DNA of 64,000 bases from assembly GCA_905188025.1 (NCBI GenBank), contig CAJJKI010000007.1, positions 20,854 through 84,853 on the forward strand, written 5' to 3'. Below, piece after piece: positions 26,802-34,611 of the stretch (position 1 is its first letter; each line of letters starts with the position of its first letter). Both the position numbers and the translations under genes were made by a program. Source of the stretch: an uncultured Eubacteriales bacterium. GTDB lineage: Bacteria > Bacillota_I > Bacilli_A > RF39 > UBA660. The notes under the pieces were generated by a model that saw only the letters and a program-made list of their open reading frames with translations, was not told where the DNA came from and searched no databases.

Positions 26802-27080
26802 ATGAAAAAAGATCTTCATAATAACATCCCCAAAGAATTACTCTTATCCTGGAATAAAGAACAATTAGATTATATTCATGATATAACCTATTGGACTAAT
26901 ATAATATCTAAATCAAAAAATAGTGAAATAATATCAATTCATGAAATGATTAGTAATGAAGAATGTTGGCTTGATTGGATAAAATGCGATAATGAATATG
27001 CCAAAAGTGACAAATTAGCTATTGATGCCGGAGCCTGTAAATATCTAAACTTTATTGCTATAATCCTAAAGAAAAAATAA
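26802..27080 (+). CDS. Small hypothetical protein, 92 residues
   Basis: This soluble protein is of unknown family, rich in Ile, Lys and Trp-containing segments (NIPKELLLSWNKEQLDYIHD, EECWLDWIKC). No convincing ribosome binding site precedes the ATG. It lies between the MoxR operon and the Fic gene and is followed by a good terminator, which supports it being a real transcription unit. Base usage is host-like. Confidence 0.55.
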   Translation: MKKDLHNNIPKELLLSWNKEQLDYIHDITYWTNIISKSKNSEIISIHEMISNEECWLDWIKCDNEYAKSDKLAIDAGACKYLNFIAIILKKK

Positions 27081-27085
27081 TTAAA

Positions 27086-27123
27086 TAGAGATATAACTAT
27101 ATGTCATATCTCTAAATTTTTTT
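27086..27123 (+). terminator. Terminator before the Fic gene
   Basis: A nine-bp stem (TAGAGATAT/ATATCTCTA) with an 11-base loop and a run of T. Confidence 0.85.
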
Positions 27124-27152
27124 AAATAAAATTAATTATAAAAGAATAATAA

Positions 27153-27182
27153 TTTACTTTCTATATCAAATAATGATATAAT
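27153..27182 (+). promoter_or_regulatory. Possible promoter for the Fic gene
   Basis: TTTACT, an 18-base spacer and TATAAT (27177-27182) precede AGAAGGG and the ATG at 27205. Confidence 0.5.
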
Positions 27183-27204
27183 TAAACTGAAAAGAAGGGA
27201 TAAT

Positions 27205-28482
27205 ATGGATTACATAAAATATATTAATCAATTATCATTAGTGTCCACTAGGATAAATGAACTATTATCTGATGGTCACTTCGAATTAAGTAAAGAATAT
27301 TTAAGATATATTAATAAGTATTTATTTAAAGATATCTATCCAAATAACGGAAAGTATCGTACATTTGATTTAACCAAAAATGAAATGACATTAAATGAAC
27401 AATCAGTTATTTATGCTAATTACAATACTATTGAAACATATCTAAACTATGATATAGCAGAAGAAAAAAGAATAAACTATCGAAGTCTACCAAAAGAAAC
27501 TCAAGTGAAAAAAATAGCAGATTTTACTGCCCGTCTTTGGAGCACCCACGCATTTAGCGAAGGAAATACTCGTACAGTTGCCGTCTTTATTCAAAAATAT
27601 TTAAATTCATTAGGATACCAAACAGACAACGATATCTTCAAAGAAAATTCAAGATTTTTCCGTAACGCTCTTGTAAAGGCTTCTTACTATAATGAAACTC
27701 TTCATATTCATCTAGATCAAAAACCACTAATAGCATTCTTCACTAAAGTAATGCTTGATCCCACTATTGAATTACAAGAAGATGCAGTATACGTTAATGA
27801 ATTATTTAAACCACTAGAACTAGTCAATCGCCTAGACTTTAGAAGCCCATATATTAAAAATCTTCATAGTAAATTCATTAAAGCTAGAAATCTTCCCGAA
27901 GATATCGATTTATTTGCCAGTGGATTTATACAATATTTCCTTAACTGGTTAGAAGAATTACAAAAAAGCACTATTGATTATTCTGCATATCTATCATTCC
28001 TTGACTTTGATCTAAAAAACAATTACTTGTGTGAAGTAGGGCAGGGGCATTACGATTCAGTACTATATAATTCAAACTATCGTGGTATTATCTTAAGCCC
28101 ATATAGCGAGCTCCTAAACTATTACAATGGCAATATCATAGTAAATGGCAACCTAGAATTTATTAACAACACCCCATTAATAGTACCAACTAGTAAAGAA
28201 AGAAAAGCCCACTATCCAGTAGACTTAGGAATAAAAACCTTTTTAACTGAAAATATTCCTTCACCAGAAAAAATATCAAAATGGGCTAACCTCAAAGACA
28301 CTACACATTCCCTAATAATCGGAGCTTTTGGTAGTACCTGGGATAAAGATATTGATGAAAAAATCAAAGCCATTAAATATTTAAAAGAACTATATCCTGA
28401 TGAATTTATAATATCATCTACTACTATTAATAATACCTACTGTGAACTAATAGCATCAAAAAAATTAATTAAAAAGAAATAA
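27205..28482 (+). CDS. Fic domain protein with a novel C-terminal domain
   Basis: Fic proteins usually transfer AMP or another nucleotide or phosphate group to target proteins. The Fic core (about residues 60-165) has HAFSEGNTR at 115-123, where the canonical motif is HPFxxGNGR. The catalytic His, Phe, Gly-Asn and Arg are kept, while Pro becomes Ala and the second Gly becomes Thr. Residues from about 245 to the end align with the stand-alone protein at 21909. No clear inhibitory (S/T)xxxE(G/N) helix was found. It has its own possible promoter and terminator, and no antitoxin-like neighbour is obvious. Confidence 0.88.
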   Translation: MDYIKYINQLSLVSTRINELLSDGHFELSKEYLRYINKYLFKDIYPNNGKYRTFDLTKNEMTLNEQSVIYANYNTIETYLNYDIAEEKRINYRSLPKETQVKKIADFTARLWSTHAFSEGNTRTVAVFIQKYLNSLGYQTDNDIFKENSRFFRNALVKASYYNETLHIHLDQKPLIAFFTKVMLDPTIELQEDAVYVNELFKPLELVNRLDFRSPYIKNLHSKFIKARNLPEDIDLFASGFIQYFLNWLEELQKSTIDYSAYLSFLDFDLKNNYLCEVGQGHYDSVLYNSNYRGIILSPYSELLNYYNGNIIVNGNLEFINNTPLIVPTSKERKAHYPVDLGIKTFLTENIPSPEKISKWANLKDTTHSLIIGAFGSTWDKDIDEKIKAIKYLKELYPDEFIISSTTINNTYCELIASKKLIKKK

Positions 28483-28510
28483 AGATATGTATAACAGCAT
28501 ATCTTTTATT
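28481..28510 (+). terminator. Terminator of the Fic gene
   Basis: A perfect 9-bp stem (AAAGATATG/CATATCTTT), an 8-base loop and T-rich sequence after it. Confidence 0.85.
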
Positions 28511-28562
28511 TAACCAACAAATTTTTGACATAAGCAAATAATAAATAACCATATAATTTATT

Positions 28563-28925
28563 ATGAATAACAATGAAAGAATAAAAGAAACTACTATTGA
28601 AGATATCATATTTATAATCTATTATGGTATTATTACCTTATCATTAATAGCTAATCAAGTAGAAAGAAACTATTTAAAATATAAAGATCCTAAAGATAAA
28701 GAAAACTACCGTCTATTATTATATATCATATTTGGTACTGCTACATTAGTATATATTTATTATGCCTATAGTAGTTATCAAGATCTAAAAAATAGTTCTT
28801 CTGAAGCATACAATCTAAATAAATTATCTCTTATTGCTAGCATTTTAGTATTAATCAGTGGTTTTATTTACTTATATATAATTACTAAAGATAAAAATAT
28901 TTCAGTAGAATTAGCTTTTAATTAA
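28563..28925 (+). CDS. Small three-helix membrane protein
   Basis: This unknown 120-residue protein has predicted helices at about 14-33, 49-68 and 84-106. No ribosome binding site precedes the ATG. A TATAAT at 28552-28557 ends only five bases before it, so the message may be leaderless if that -10 is used (TTGACA lies upstream at 28525-28530, but the spacing of 21 is long). There is no other in-frame Met near the start. It sits at the right edge of the accessory island. Confidence 0.62.
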   Translation: MNNNERIKETTIEDIIFIIYYGIITLSLIANQVERNYLKYKDPKDKENYRLLLYIIFGTATLVYIYYAYSSYQDLKNSSSEAYNLNKLSLIASILVLISGFIYLYIITKDKNISVELAFN

Positions 28926-28980
28926 CATAATTCTCCTTATTTTTCTATTTTAATATAATATAATGAAAAAGAGGTGATAT

Positions 28981-29091
28981 ATGACTAGTATAATAATCTC
29001 TCTAGGATATATTATCCTCTCGTTTATTTTATTTTTCTTCTTTGCCCTAATCATTTTTTCCTTCTATTTTAAGATAAATTTGCCAAAATAA
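28981..29091 (+). CDS. Membrane micro-protein of 36 residues
   Basis: A well-placed AAAGAGGTGATAT precedes the ATG. The product is almost entirely one long hydrophobic helix (SLGYIILSFILFFFFALIIF) with a short basic tail. The last codons overlap the left arm of a perfect terminator, so it is a complete short transcription unit. The function is unknown; it could be a small membrane regulator or a toxin-like hydrophobic peptide. Confidence 0.6.
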   Translation: MTSIIISLGYIILSFILFFFFALIIFSFYFKINLPK

Positions 29092-29105
29092 ATTTATCTT
29101 TTTCT
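29071..29105 (+). terminator. Strong terminator after the micro-protein gene
   Basis: A perfect 11-bp stem (AAGATAAATTT/AAATTTATCTT), an 8-base loop and a T run. Confidence 0.88.
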
Positions 29106-29162
29106 TTATAATATTATTTTTTAAATAAATAATTCTAAGTTCTAATCCATATATATCAACAC

Positions 29163-29192
29163 TTTATCAGTTATTTACCAAAAATTGATAAA
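29163..29192. promoter_or_regulatory. Inverted repeat upstream of the chain-length operon
   Basis: TTTATCA (29163-29169) and TGATAAA (29186-29192) flank a 16-base centre, about 55 bases before the ATG at 29247 and upstream of TATAAT at 29222-29227. It could be an operator, but AT-richness makes chance likely. Confidence 0.3.
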
Positions 29193-29246
29193 TTTCTTAA
29201 TAAAAATATAAAAATCTATGATATAATTATAAAGTAGAGGTGTGAC

Positions 29247-29918
29247 ATGGAAGAAATAGATTTAAAAGAATTGTTTGATTTTGTCAAAAACAAATTAGGA
29301 TTATTAATAACTATTACTGTAGGAGTTTGTCTTTTAGGATGCATCTATGGTTTACTTATTCAAAAACCAATGTATAAGTCTTATACTACAATTATTCTAA
29401 GCGGTAGTGATAGTCAAATTACGCAAAGTGAATTAACGCTTAATAAAAATCTTGTTGACACATATGCGGAAATAGTAAAATCACGTCGTGTTCTAGAGCA
29501 AGTTATTGATGAACTAGATCTTGATATGACATATGAAAAGTTAACTAATAAAATTAGTGTTAGTGCTGTTAACAATACTGAAATAATTAAAATAACTGTA
29601 ACTGATACAAATCCTATCGAAGCAAAAAATATTGCTAATGTAACCGCTAATTTCTTCTCAAAAGAAGTAGTTAAATTATATAAAATGAATAATGTTAATG
29701 TTCTAGACGAAGCAAACGAAAGTAATAATCCATATAATATTAATATTGTAAAACAAATAATCATATATTTCTTTATTGGCTTAATTATTGGAGCTGGCGT
29801 ATTATTTATTATTTTCTATTTTGATAGAACAATCAAATCAGCTGAACAAGTTGAGCAAAAAATTAAATTACCAATCCTTGGTAGCGTAGAAGAATTTACA
29901 AAAGGGGGTAAAAAATAA
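29247..29918 (+). CDS. Wzz/YveK-type polysaccharide chain-length modulator
   Basis: This Wzz-family protein has two membrane helices (about residues 18-40 and 170-190) flanking an extracytoplasmic domain that begins KPMYKSYTTIILSG. The proximal block ITVTDTNPIEAKNIANVTANFF and the NVLDEANESNNPYN segment before helix 2 are typical of CapA/YveK. It controls chain length and activates the following kinase. The two genes overlap (ATG at 29918), as in Firmicute capsule loci. Confidence 0.94.
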   Translation: MEEIDLKELFDFVKNKLGLLITITVGVCLLGCIYGLLIQKPMYKSYTTIILSGSDSQITQSELTLNKNLVDTYAEIVKSRRVLEQVIDELDLDMTYEKLTNKISVSAVNNTEIIKITVTDTNPIEAKNIANVTANFFSKEVVKLYKMNNVNVLDEANESNNPYNINIVKQIIIYFFIGLIIGAGVLFIIFYFDRTIKSAEQVEQKIKLPILGSVEEFTKGGKK

Positions 29919-30586
29919 TGAAAGATGAATTAGTTATTCAAAATAAACCCAAATCAAATATAAGTGAAGATATTCGTACCATTAGAACTAACCTTATGTT
30001 TACTTCATCTGATGAAGAGTCAAAAGTAATACTAGTTACTAGTTCAATTCCTGGAGAAGGCAAAAGTTTTATCAGTAGTAACCTAGCTACAGCCTTTGCT
30101 CAAACCGGAGAATCCACTTTATTAATTGATAGTGATCTTCGTTTGGGACGTATTCACAAAGTATTTGGTATATCTAACACAAAAGGCTTATCCAATCTTT
30201 TAGTAGGACAAAATGTCGTTGATTGTGCTGAATATATCAAAAAGACTAATATTCCTAACTTATATATAATACCAAGAGGAACTGTACCTCCTAACCCAAG
30301 TGAATTATTAAACTCCACTAATACTAAGAAAATTATCAATTTTCTAAGAGAAAACTTTGATCGTATAATTTTTGATGGTGTTCCAATAAATGGCTTACCA
30401 GACTCACTTATCATGGCATCCATAGTAGATCGTGTAGTCCTTGTCACATCATGTGGCTATACCAAAATAGATGAATTAATGGAAGCTAAAAAAGCCCTTG
30501 AAAAGATTGACGCCAATGTAGCAGGAGTCGTTGTAAACCGTGCTAGTGGCACAAAACGTGGTAAATATTCTAACTATTATGAATAG
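29918..30586 (+). CDS. BY-type tyrosine kinase (CpsD/CapB/YwqD)
   Basis: This cytoplasmic autophosphorylating tyrosine kinase has Walker A SSIPGEGKS (42-50), Walker A' LLIDSDLR (about 68-75) and a Walker B-like IIFDGVP. The C-terminal tyrosine cluster is short, with Y217, Y220 and Y221 in KYSNYYE. It cycles between phosphorylated and free forms with the chain-length protein and the PHP phosphatase next to it to regulate polymer export. It is full length (222 residues). Confidence 0.94.
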   Translation: MKDELVIQNKPKSNISEDIRTIRTNLMFTSSDEESKVILVTSSIPGEGKSFISSNLATAFAQTGESTLLIDSDLRLGRIHKVFGISNTKGLSNLLVGQNVVDCAEYIKKTNIPNLYIIPRGTVPPNPSELLNSTNTKKIINFLRENFDRIIFDGVPINGLPDSLIMASIVDRVVLVTSCGYTKIDELMEAKKALEKIDANVAGVVVNRASGTKRGKYSNYYE

Positions 30587-30597
30587 AGAGGTGTAAA

Positions 30598-31317
30598 ATG
30601 ACAGATATCCACTCACATATATTATTCTCATTAGATGATGGCAGTTACTCTATCGAAGAAAGCCTTGAATTACTAAAAAAAATGAAGAGCCTTGGCTACA
30701 ACAATATCATCTTAACACCTCATTACATTAAAGGATCAGATTATAACGCCAACAACGAAAGAAAAAGAAATAACTTCTATCTCTTAAAAGAAGCTATTAA
30801 AGAACAAAATCTAAATATAAATATCTATCTTGGTAATGAAATATTTATAACTGATAATATTCCTGAATTAATTGAACAAGATGAAATATCTAGCCTAAAT
30901 CATACTAGATATCTCTTAATAGAGTTCCCATTTCATAATCAAATACTTAATCTTGAAGATATTATCTATGAAATAAAACTAAAAGGTTACATTCCTGTAA
31001 TAGCTCACCCTGAGCGTTATACTTATTTCCAAGATAATTATGACTTAGTAGAAGAATTAAAAGATATGGGCGTCTTATTCCAATGTAATTATGTTAGTAT
31101 TCTCGGTTACTATGGCAAATCAGCTGAAAAACTATTCAAGTATCTCTTGAAAAAACGCTATGTCAGTTTCTTAGGATCAGATATTCATCATCTAGATCGT
31201 GCCTTCTTCATCGATAACTATCCTAAAATTATCAAACATATAACTAAAGTAGCTGGTAAAGATTACTTTGACAAAATAATGGAAAACTGTAACAATTTAG
31301 TATCTCCTGAAAAGTAG
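30598..31317 (+). CDS. PHP-type protein-tyrosine phosphatase (CpsB/CapC/YwqE)
   Basis: This metal-dependent phosphatase dephosphorylates the BY-kinase. The PHP metal ligands are visible: MTDIHSHILFSLDDGS at the N-terminus, ILTPHYI, then IPVIAHPERY and FLGSDIHHLD. Its 239 residues are typical. It starts 11 bases after the kinase stop behind AGAGGTG. Confidence 0.94.
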   Translation: MTDIHSHILFSLDDGSYSIEESLELLKKMKSLGYNNIILTPHYIKGSDYNANNERKRNNFYLLKEAIKEQNLNINIYLGNEIFITDNIPELIEQDEISSLNHTRYLLIEFPFHNQILNLEDIIYEIKLKGYIPVIAHPERYTYFQDNYDLVEELKDMGVLFQCNYVSILGYYGKSAEKLFKYLLKKRYVSFLGSDIHHLDRAFFIDNYPKIIKHITKVAGKDYFDKIMENCNNLVSPEK

Positions 31318-31325
31318 GTGTAATT

Positions 31326-32768
31326 ATGAATCAAAAGAAAAATAAAAAAATTCGTCTTAGTATCCCTGGAATTATTCTAGGTATACTTCTTTTAATAATG
31401 ACTACCTCACTAGTAGTTATCTTAAAACTATTTGATATTATTCCCAATAATTATTTCACTATCATCTTAATAGTATTAATTATTCTAAGTATAATATTAA
31501 ATTTCTTTCTCATATTCAAATTTAAAAATAAAGTATTAAAAGCTATTAAAATATTCTTAACCATCATTACAACCATCCTAATAGTAGCGTATTCTTTTGG
31601 AATATATTATCTAAATAAAACAATGAATCTCTTCGATAATATTTCTGTAATCAAAGAAGAAGTAACTAACTATTATATCGTTGTACTAGACACATCCATC
31701 TATGATGAACCATCCGATTTATATGGTAAAAGACTAGCATACTATGAAAAAACTGACTCATCAGTCTTAGATAGCCTTAAACTAGATTTAAAGTATGACA
31801 TTGAAAAAGATATGACTAAACTAAAAGAAAAACTCTACAATCATGAAGTAGAAGCAATTCTTATAAGTGATATTATTAAAAACAAATATGAAGAAGATGA
31901 TGAATCATTTACAAATAATATCCGTATTCTTAAAACTATTGAAATAAAAAAATCTATTGAAGATATCACTAAAAGAGTATCTATCAAAAATACTCCATTC
32001 AATGTTCTTATCAGTGGTATTGATACTTATGGAGATATAAATCAAACTTCTCGTAATGACGTTAATATTGTAGCAACCGTTAATCCAAATACTAATGAAA
32101 TATTATTAACTTCTATCCCAAGAGACTACTATGTACAACTTCATGGTACCACAGGATACAAAGACAAGTTAACTCACGCTAGCTATTATGGAATAAATAT
32201 GGCCGTAGAAACTATTGAAGACATTCTTGATATTGATATTAATTATTACATTAAAGTTAACTTTACTACCGTTGTAGACTTAGTAAACAAAATAGGAGGC
32301 GTCGACGTCTATGCTGATCAAAGTATTAGAATAGGTTCATGTAAAATAAATGAAGGCTATAATCATTTAGATGGCACTTGTGCTCTAGCTTTCTCCCGTG
32401 AAAGACATTCATATACCGACGGAGACCGTCATCGTGGCCGCAATCAACAAGAAGTAATCCGTGCCATATTTACTAAACTAAGTAGTAGTTCTACCATTCT
32501 TACTGAATATAGTGATATTCTAAATACTCTAGATGGCAAATTTGCTACCAATATGGATACTAAAGAAATAACAAGTTATATCAAATATGAATTAAATGAT
32601 TTAAAAGATTACACAATTAAAAATGCTCAACTAGATGGCTATGGTTCAATGGGCCCAACATATTCATATCCTGGTCAAGATTTATGGATAATGATCCCTT
32701 ATGAAGATACCATCACTAATGCTAAAAACTTAATAAACAAAGTATTAAACAATGAAAGTATAAAATAG
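31326..32768 (+). CDS. LytR-CpsA-Psr (LCP) glycopolymer transferase
   Basis: LCP enzymes attach undecaprenyl-linked glycopolymers to peptidoglycan. Three N-terminal membrane helices (to about residue 100) precede an accessory region. The LCP core has NVLISGIDTYG, SRNDVNIVATVNPNT, LTSIPRDYYVQL and ALAFSRERHSYTDGDRHRGRNQQ with the catalytic Arg and Asp cluster. At 480 residues it is complete. It links this operon to surface anchoring of the polymer made at 9-21 kb. Confidence 0.94.
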   Translation: MNQKKNKKIRLSIPGIILGILLLIMTTSLVVILKLFDIIPNNYFTIILIVLIILSIILNFFLIFKFKNKVLKAIKIFLTIITTILIVAYSFGIYYLNKTMNLFDNISVIKEEVTNYYIVVLDTSIYDEPSDLYGKRLAYYEKTDSSVLDSLKLDLKYDIEKDMTKLKEKLYNHEVEAILISDIIKNKYEEDDESFTNNIRILKTIEIKKSIEDITKRVSIKNTPFNVLISGIDTYGDINQTSRNDVNIVATVNPNTNEILLTSIPRDYYVQLHGTTGYKDKLTHASYYGINMAVETIEDILDIDINYYIKVNFTTVVDLVNKIGGVDVYADQSIRIGSCKINEGYNHLDGTCALAFSRERHSYTDGDRHRGRNQQEVIRAIFTKLSSSSTILTEYSDILNTLDGKFATNMDTKEITSYIKYELNDLKDYTIKNAQLDGYGSMGPTYSYPGQDLWIMIPYEDTITNAKNLINKVLNNESIK

Positions 32769-32779
32769 AGGGTTGTATA

Positions 32780-33511
32780 ATGAAAAAAGAATTACTAATT
32801 ATTGCTGGTCCATGTGCTGTCGAGTCACGTGAACAAATAATCCGTATTGCGAAAAAATTAAAAGCTCTTGGCATTGAATATCTTCGTGCCGGAGCCTTTA
32901 AGCCACGTACCAATCCCCATAGTTTTAGAGGGCTAGGGGAGGAAGGATTATTATACCTACTCGAAGCAAAACGACTAACAGGCATGAAAATAGTTACTGA
33001 AATAATGAGTATTGAACAATTAAATAAATATGGTGATTATATTGATATCATTCAAATTGGTGCTCGTAACATGTACAACTATGAATTATTAAAAGCCCTT
33101 GGCAAAGTCAAAAAACCAATACTCTTAAAAAGAGCCTTCAGTGCTACATATCAAGAATGGCTTTCCGCTAGTGAATACATTAAATTATCCGGTAACAACC
33201 AAGTAATTCTATGTGAAAGAGGCATACGTGGCTTTGATAATTCTACTAGAAATGTTTTAGATATCCAAGCAATTCCCTATATAAAATATAATACTAATAT
33301 GCCAATCATCGTTGATCCATCACACGCATCAGGTCATCGTTACATGATAGAGTCAGATTCCCTAGCAGCCGTGTCCGCTGGAGCTGATGGCCTCATTATT
33401 GAAGTTCATGATCATCCAGAAGAAGCCCTAAGTGATAAAGAGCAAGCTATTGATATCAATGACCTATCAATTATTCTAGATAAAATAAAACAAATAAAAG
33501 AAATAATTTAA
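32780..33511 (+). CDS. aroF: 3-deoxy-7-phosphoheptulonate (DAHP) synthase, class I-beta
   Basis: It condenses phosphoenolpyruvate and erythrose-4-phosphate, the first shikimate-pathway step. Typical motifs are IIAGPCAVESREQ, RAGAFKPRTNPHSFRGLG, IIQIGARNMYNYELL, LLKRAF and VILCERGIRGFDN. The metal- and substrate-binding part includes PIIVDPSHASGHR. At 243 residues it lacks the N-terminal ferredoxin-like or chorismate-mutase regulatory domain, so it is probably unregulated by that route. It follows the LCP gene by 11 bases, an odd place for aromatic biosynthesis. No other shikimate genes are in view. Confidence 0.92.
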   Translation: MKKELLIIAGPCAVESREQIIRIAKKLKALGIEYLRAGAFKPRTNPHSFRGLGEEGLLYLLEAKRLTGMKIVTEIMSIEQLNKYGDYIDIIQIGARNMYNYELLKALGKVKKPILLKRAFSATYQEWLSASEYIKLSGNNQVILCERGIRGFDNSTRNVLDIQAIPYIKYNTNMPIIVDPSHASGHRYMIESDSLAAVSAGADGLIIEVHDHPEEALSDKEQAIDINDLSIILDKIKQIKEII

Positions 33512-33515
33512 TAAA

Positions 33516-33566
33516 AAAAGAAGCTAGTATTCTTACCAACTGGTATCTATCACTAGCTTCTTTTAA
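33516..33566. terminator. Bidirectional terminator after the DAHP synthase gene
   Basis: A perfect 13-bp stem (33516-33528 with 33552-33564) and a second hairpin (TACCA/TGGTA) inside the loop. A and T runs on opposite sides suit the convergent genes. Confidence 0.9.
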
Positions 33567-33616
33567 TATCTATCTATACTTAAATTATCATATCATTAAC
33601 ATTTCTATCAAAAACT

Positions 33617-34474
33617 CTAATTAGTATCCTGTATTTTTTTAATTCTCTTCTTGATCGTATCAGATAGGGCATATATTGCCTGACTATTATCATTAGTTAC
33701 TCTAATACCTTCAATTTCTTTCTTATACTTAACTAAATGTTCTTGTCCCATATAAGGAATTAATAATTGAACTACCATCTTGCTATTAAGTAAAATATAT
33801 AAGTCAGAATTATCATCTACCATAATCATTTTCTTAATAAGAGCAATATAATCTTCAATTATTCTATCTAATAAATCCTTATTAGCATCTCTCATTGTTA
33901 TATCAAAAGCTATATTAATTGTACTATCTTTAATAATGTCAAAATAGTCAAAGTCATTAATTATCAAATATTTTTCCATATAATCATTAAATAACGCCGC
34001 AGTAATTAGAAATCTTAAATTACAAATAATCAATTCTTTGATTGTTTCTTCTTCCATATAAGTATTCTCTTCATGTAGCATCTTATTAAGTAGTATATTA
34101 ATTTCACTAACAGTTTTAATTTTTATATCGCCAATAAGTAACATTGAATATTCAAAAGAAAGTTCTTTTTTGTTAAGTCTTAACATTTGCATATTTAATT
34201 TTTGGCGAATTCTACCAATAGCAATACTAAAATCATCTAGAGTATCAAAAGATAATTGACAATCATTAATTATATTCAAGTAATAACTAACCTGTACTTT
34301 ATTAAGACCATCATAATCTTTCTTCTCTTCATCTCTAAGCTTACTAATCTCTTCAGCCTTTTCTCCAAGCATATCCTTATCAATATTCCCCGAAGAAACA
34401 CTATCTAAAATTTCAAGATATTTCTTACCAATTTTAATACTCTTATCAAATTTATTTTTAATAATATCAATCAT
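33617..34474 (-). CDS. Hypothetical alpha-helical protein, 285 residues
   Basis: The family is unknown. It is soluble, all-helical and rich in Ile, Leu, Asp and Lys, with no recognised motif. The ATG at 34474 is preferred because GGGGTGATAAA precedes it. The 18 residues upstream in frame (with several Cys) have no ribosome binding site. It is possibly a distant relative of the helical protein at 7940-8854. Confidence 0.7.
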   Translation of the reverse strand: MIDIIKNKFDKSIKIGKKYLEILDSVSSGNIDKDMLGEKAEEISKLRDEEKKDYDGLNKVQVSYYLNIINDCQLSFDTLDDFSIAIGRIRQKLNMQMLRLNKKELSFEYSMLLIGDIKIKTVSEINILLNKMLHEENTYMEEETIKELIICNLRFLITAALFNDYMEKYLIINDFDYFDIIKDSTINIAFDITMRDANKDLLDRIIEDYIALIKKMIMVDDNSDLYILLNSKMVVQLLIPYMGQEHLVKYKKEIEGIRVTNDNSQAIYALSDTIKKRIKKIQDTN

Positions 34475-34611
34475 TTTATCACCCCAGTAACAGTCACATA
34501 TATTAGCATATAAACATATTTTCGTCAAGAAATCTACTTAAATAATACGCAAAATAACCAAATATTTGTCTTTTTTTATTATCTGTGGTATCATTATAAC
34601 TGGTGTTAATT

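Noticed and set aside
22758..27080. Reverse transcriptase or template repeat belonging to a diversity-generating retroelement
   Set aside because: No reverse-transcriptase motif and no second copy of the G+C-rich segment exist in the window. The variable-region idea therefore rests on composition and domain type only.
27205..28482. Fic gene as the toxin of a classic two-gene toxin-antitoxin pair
   Set aside because: The 92-residue neighbour is separated by a terminator and a promoter and shows no Fic-antitoxin motif.
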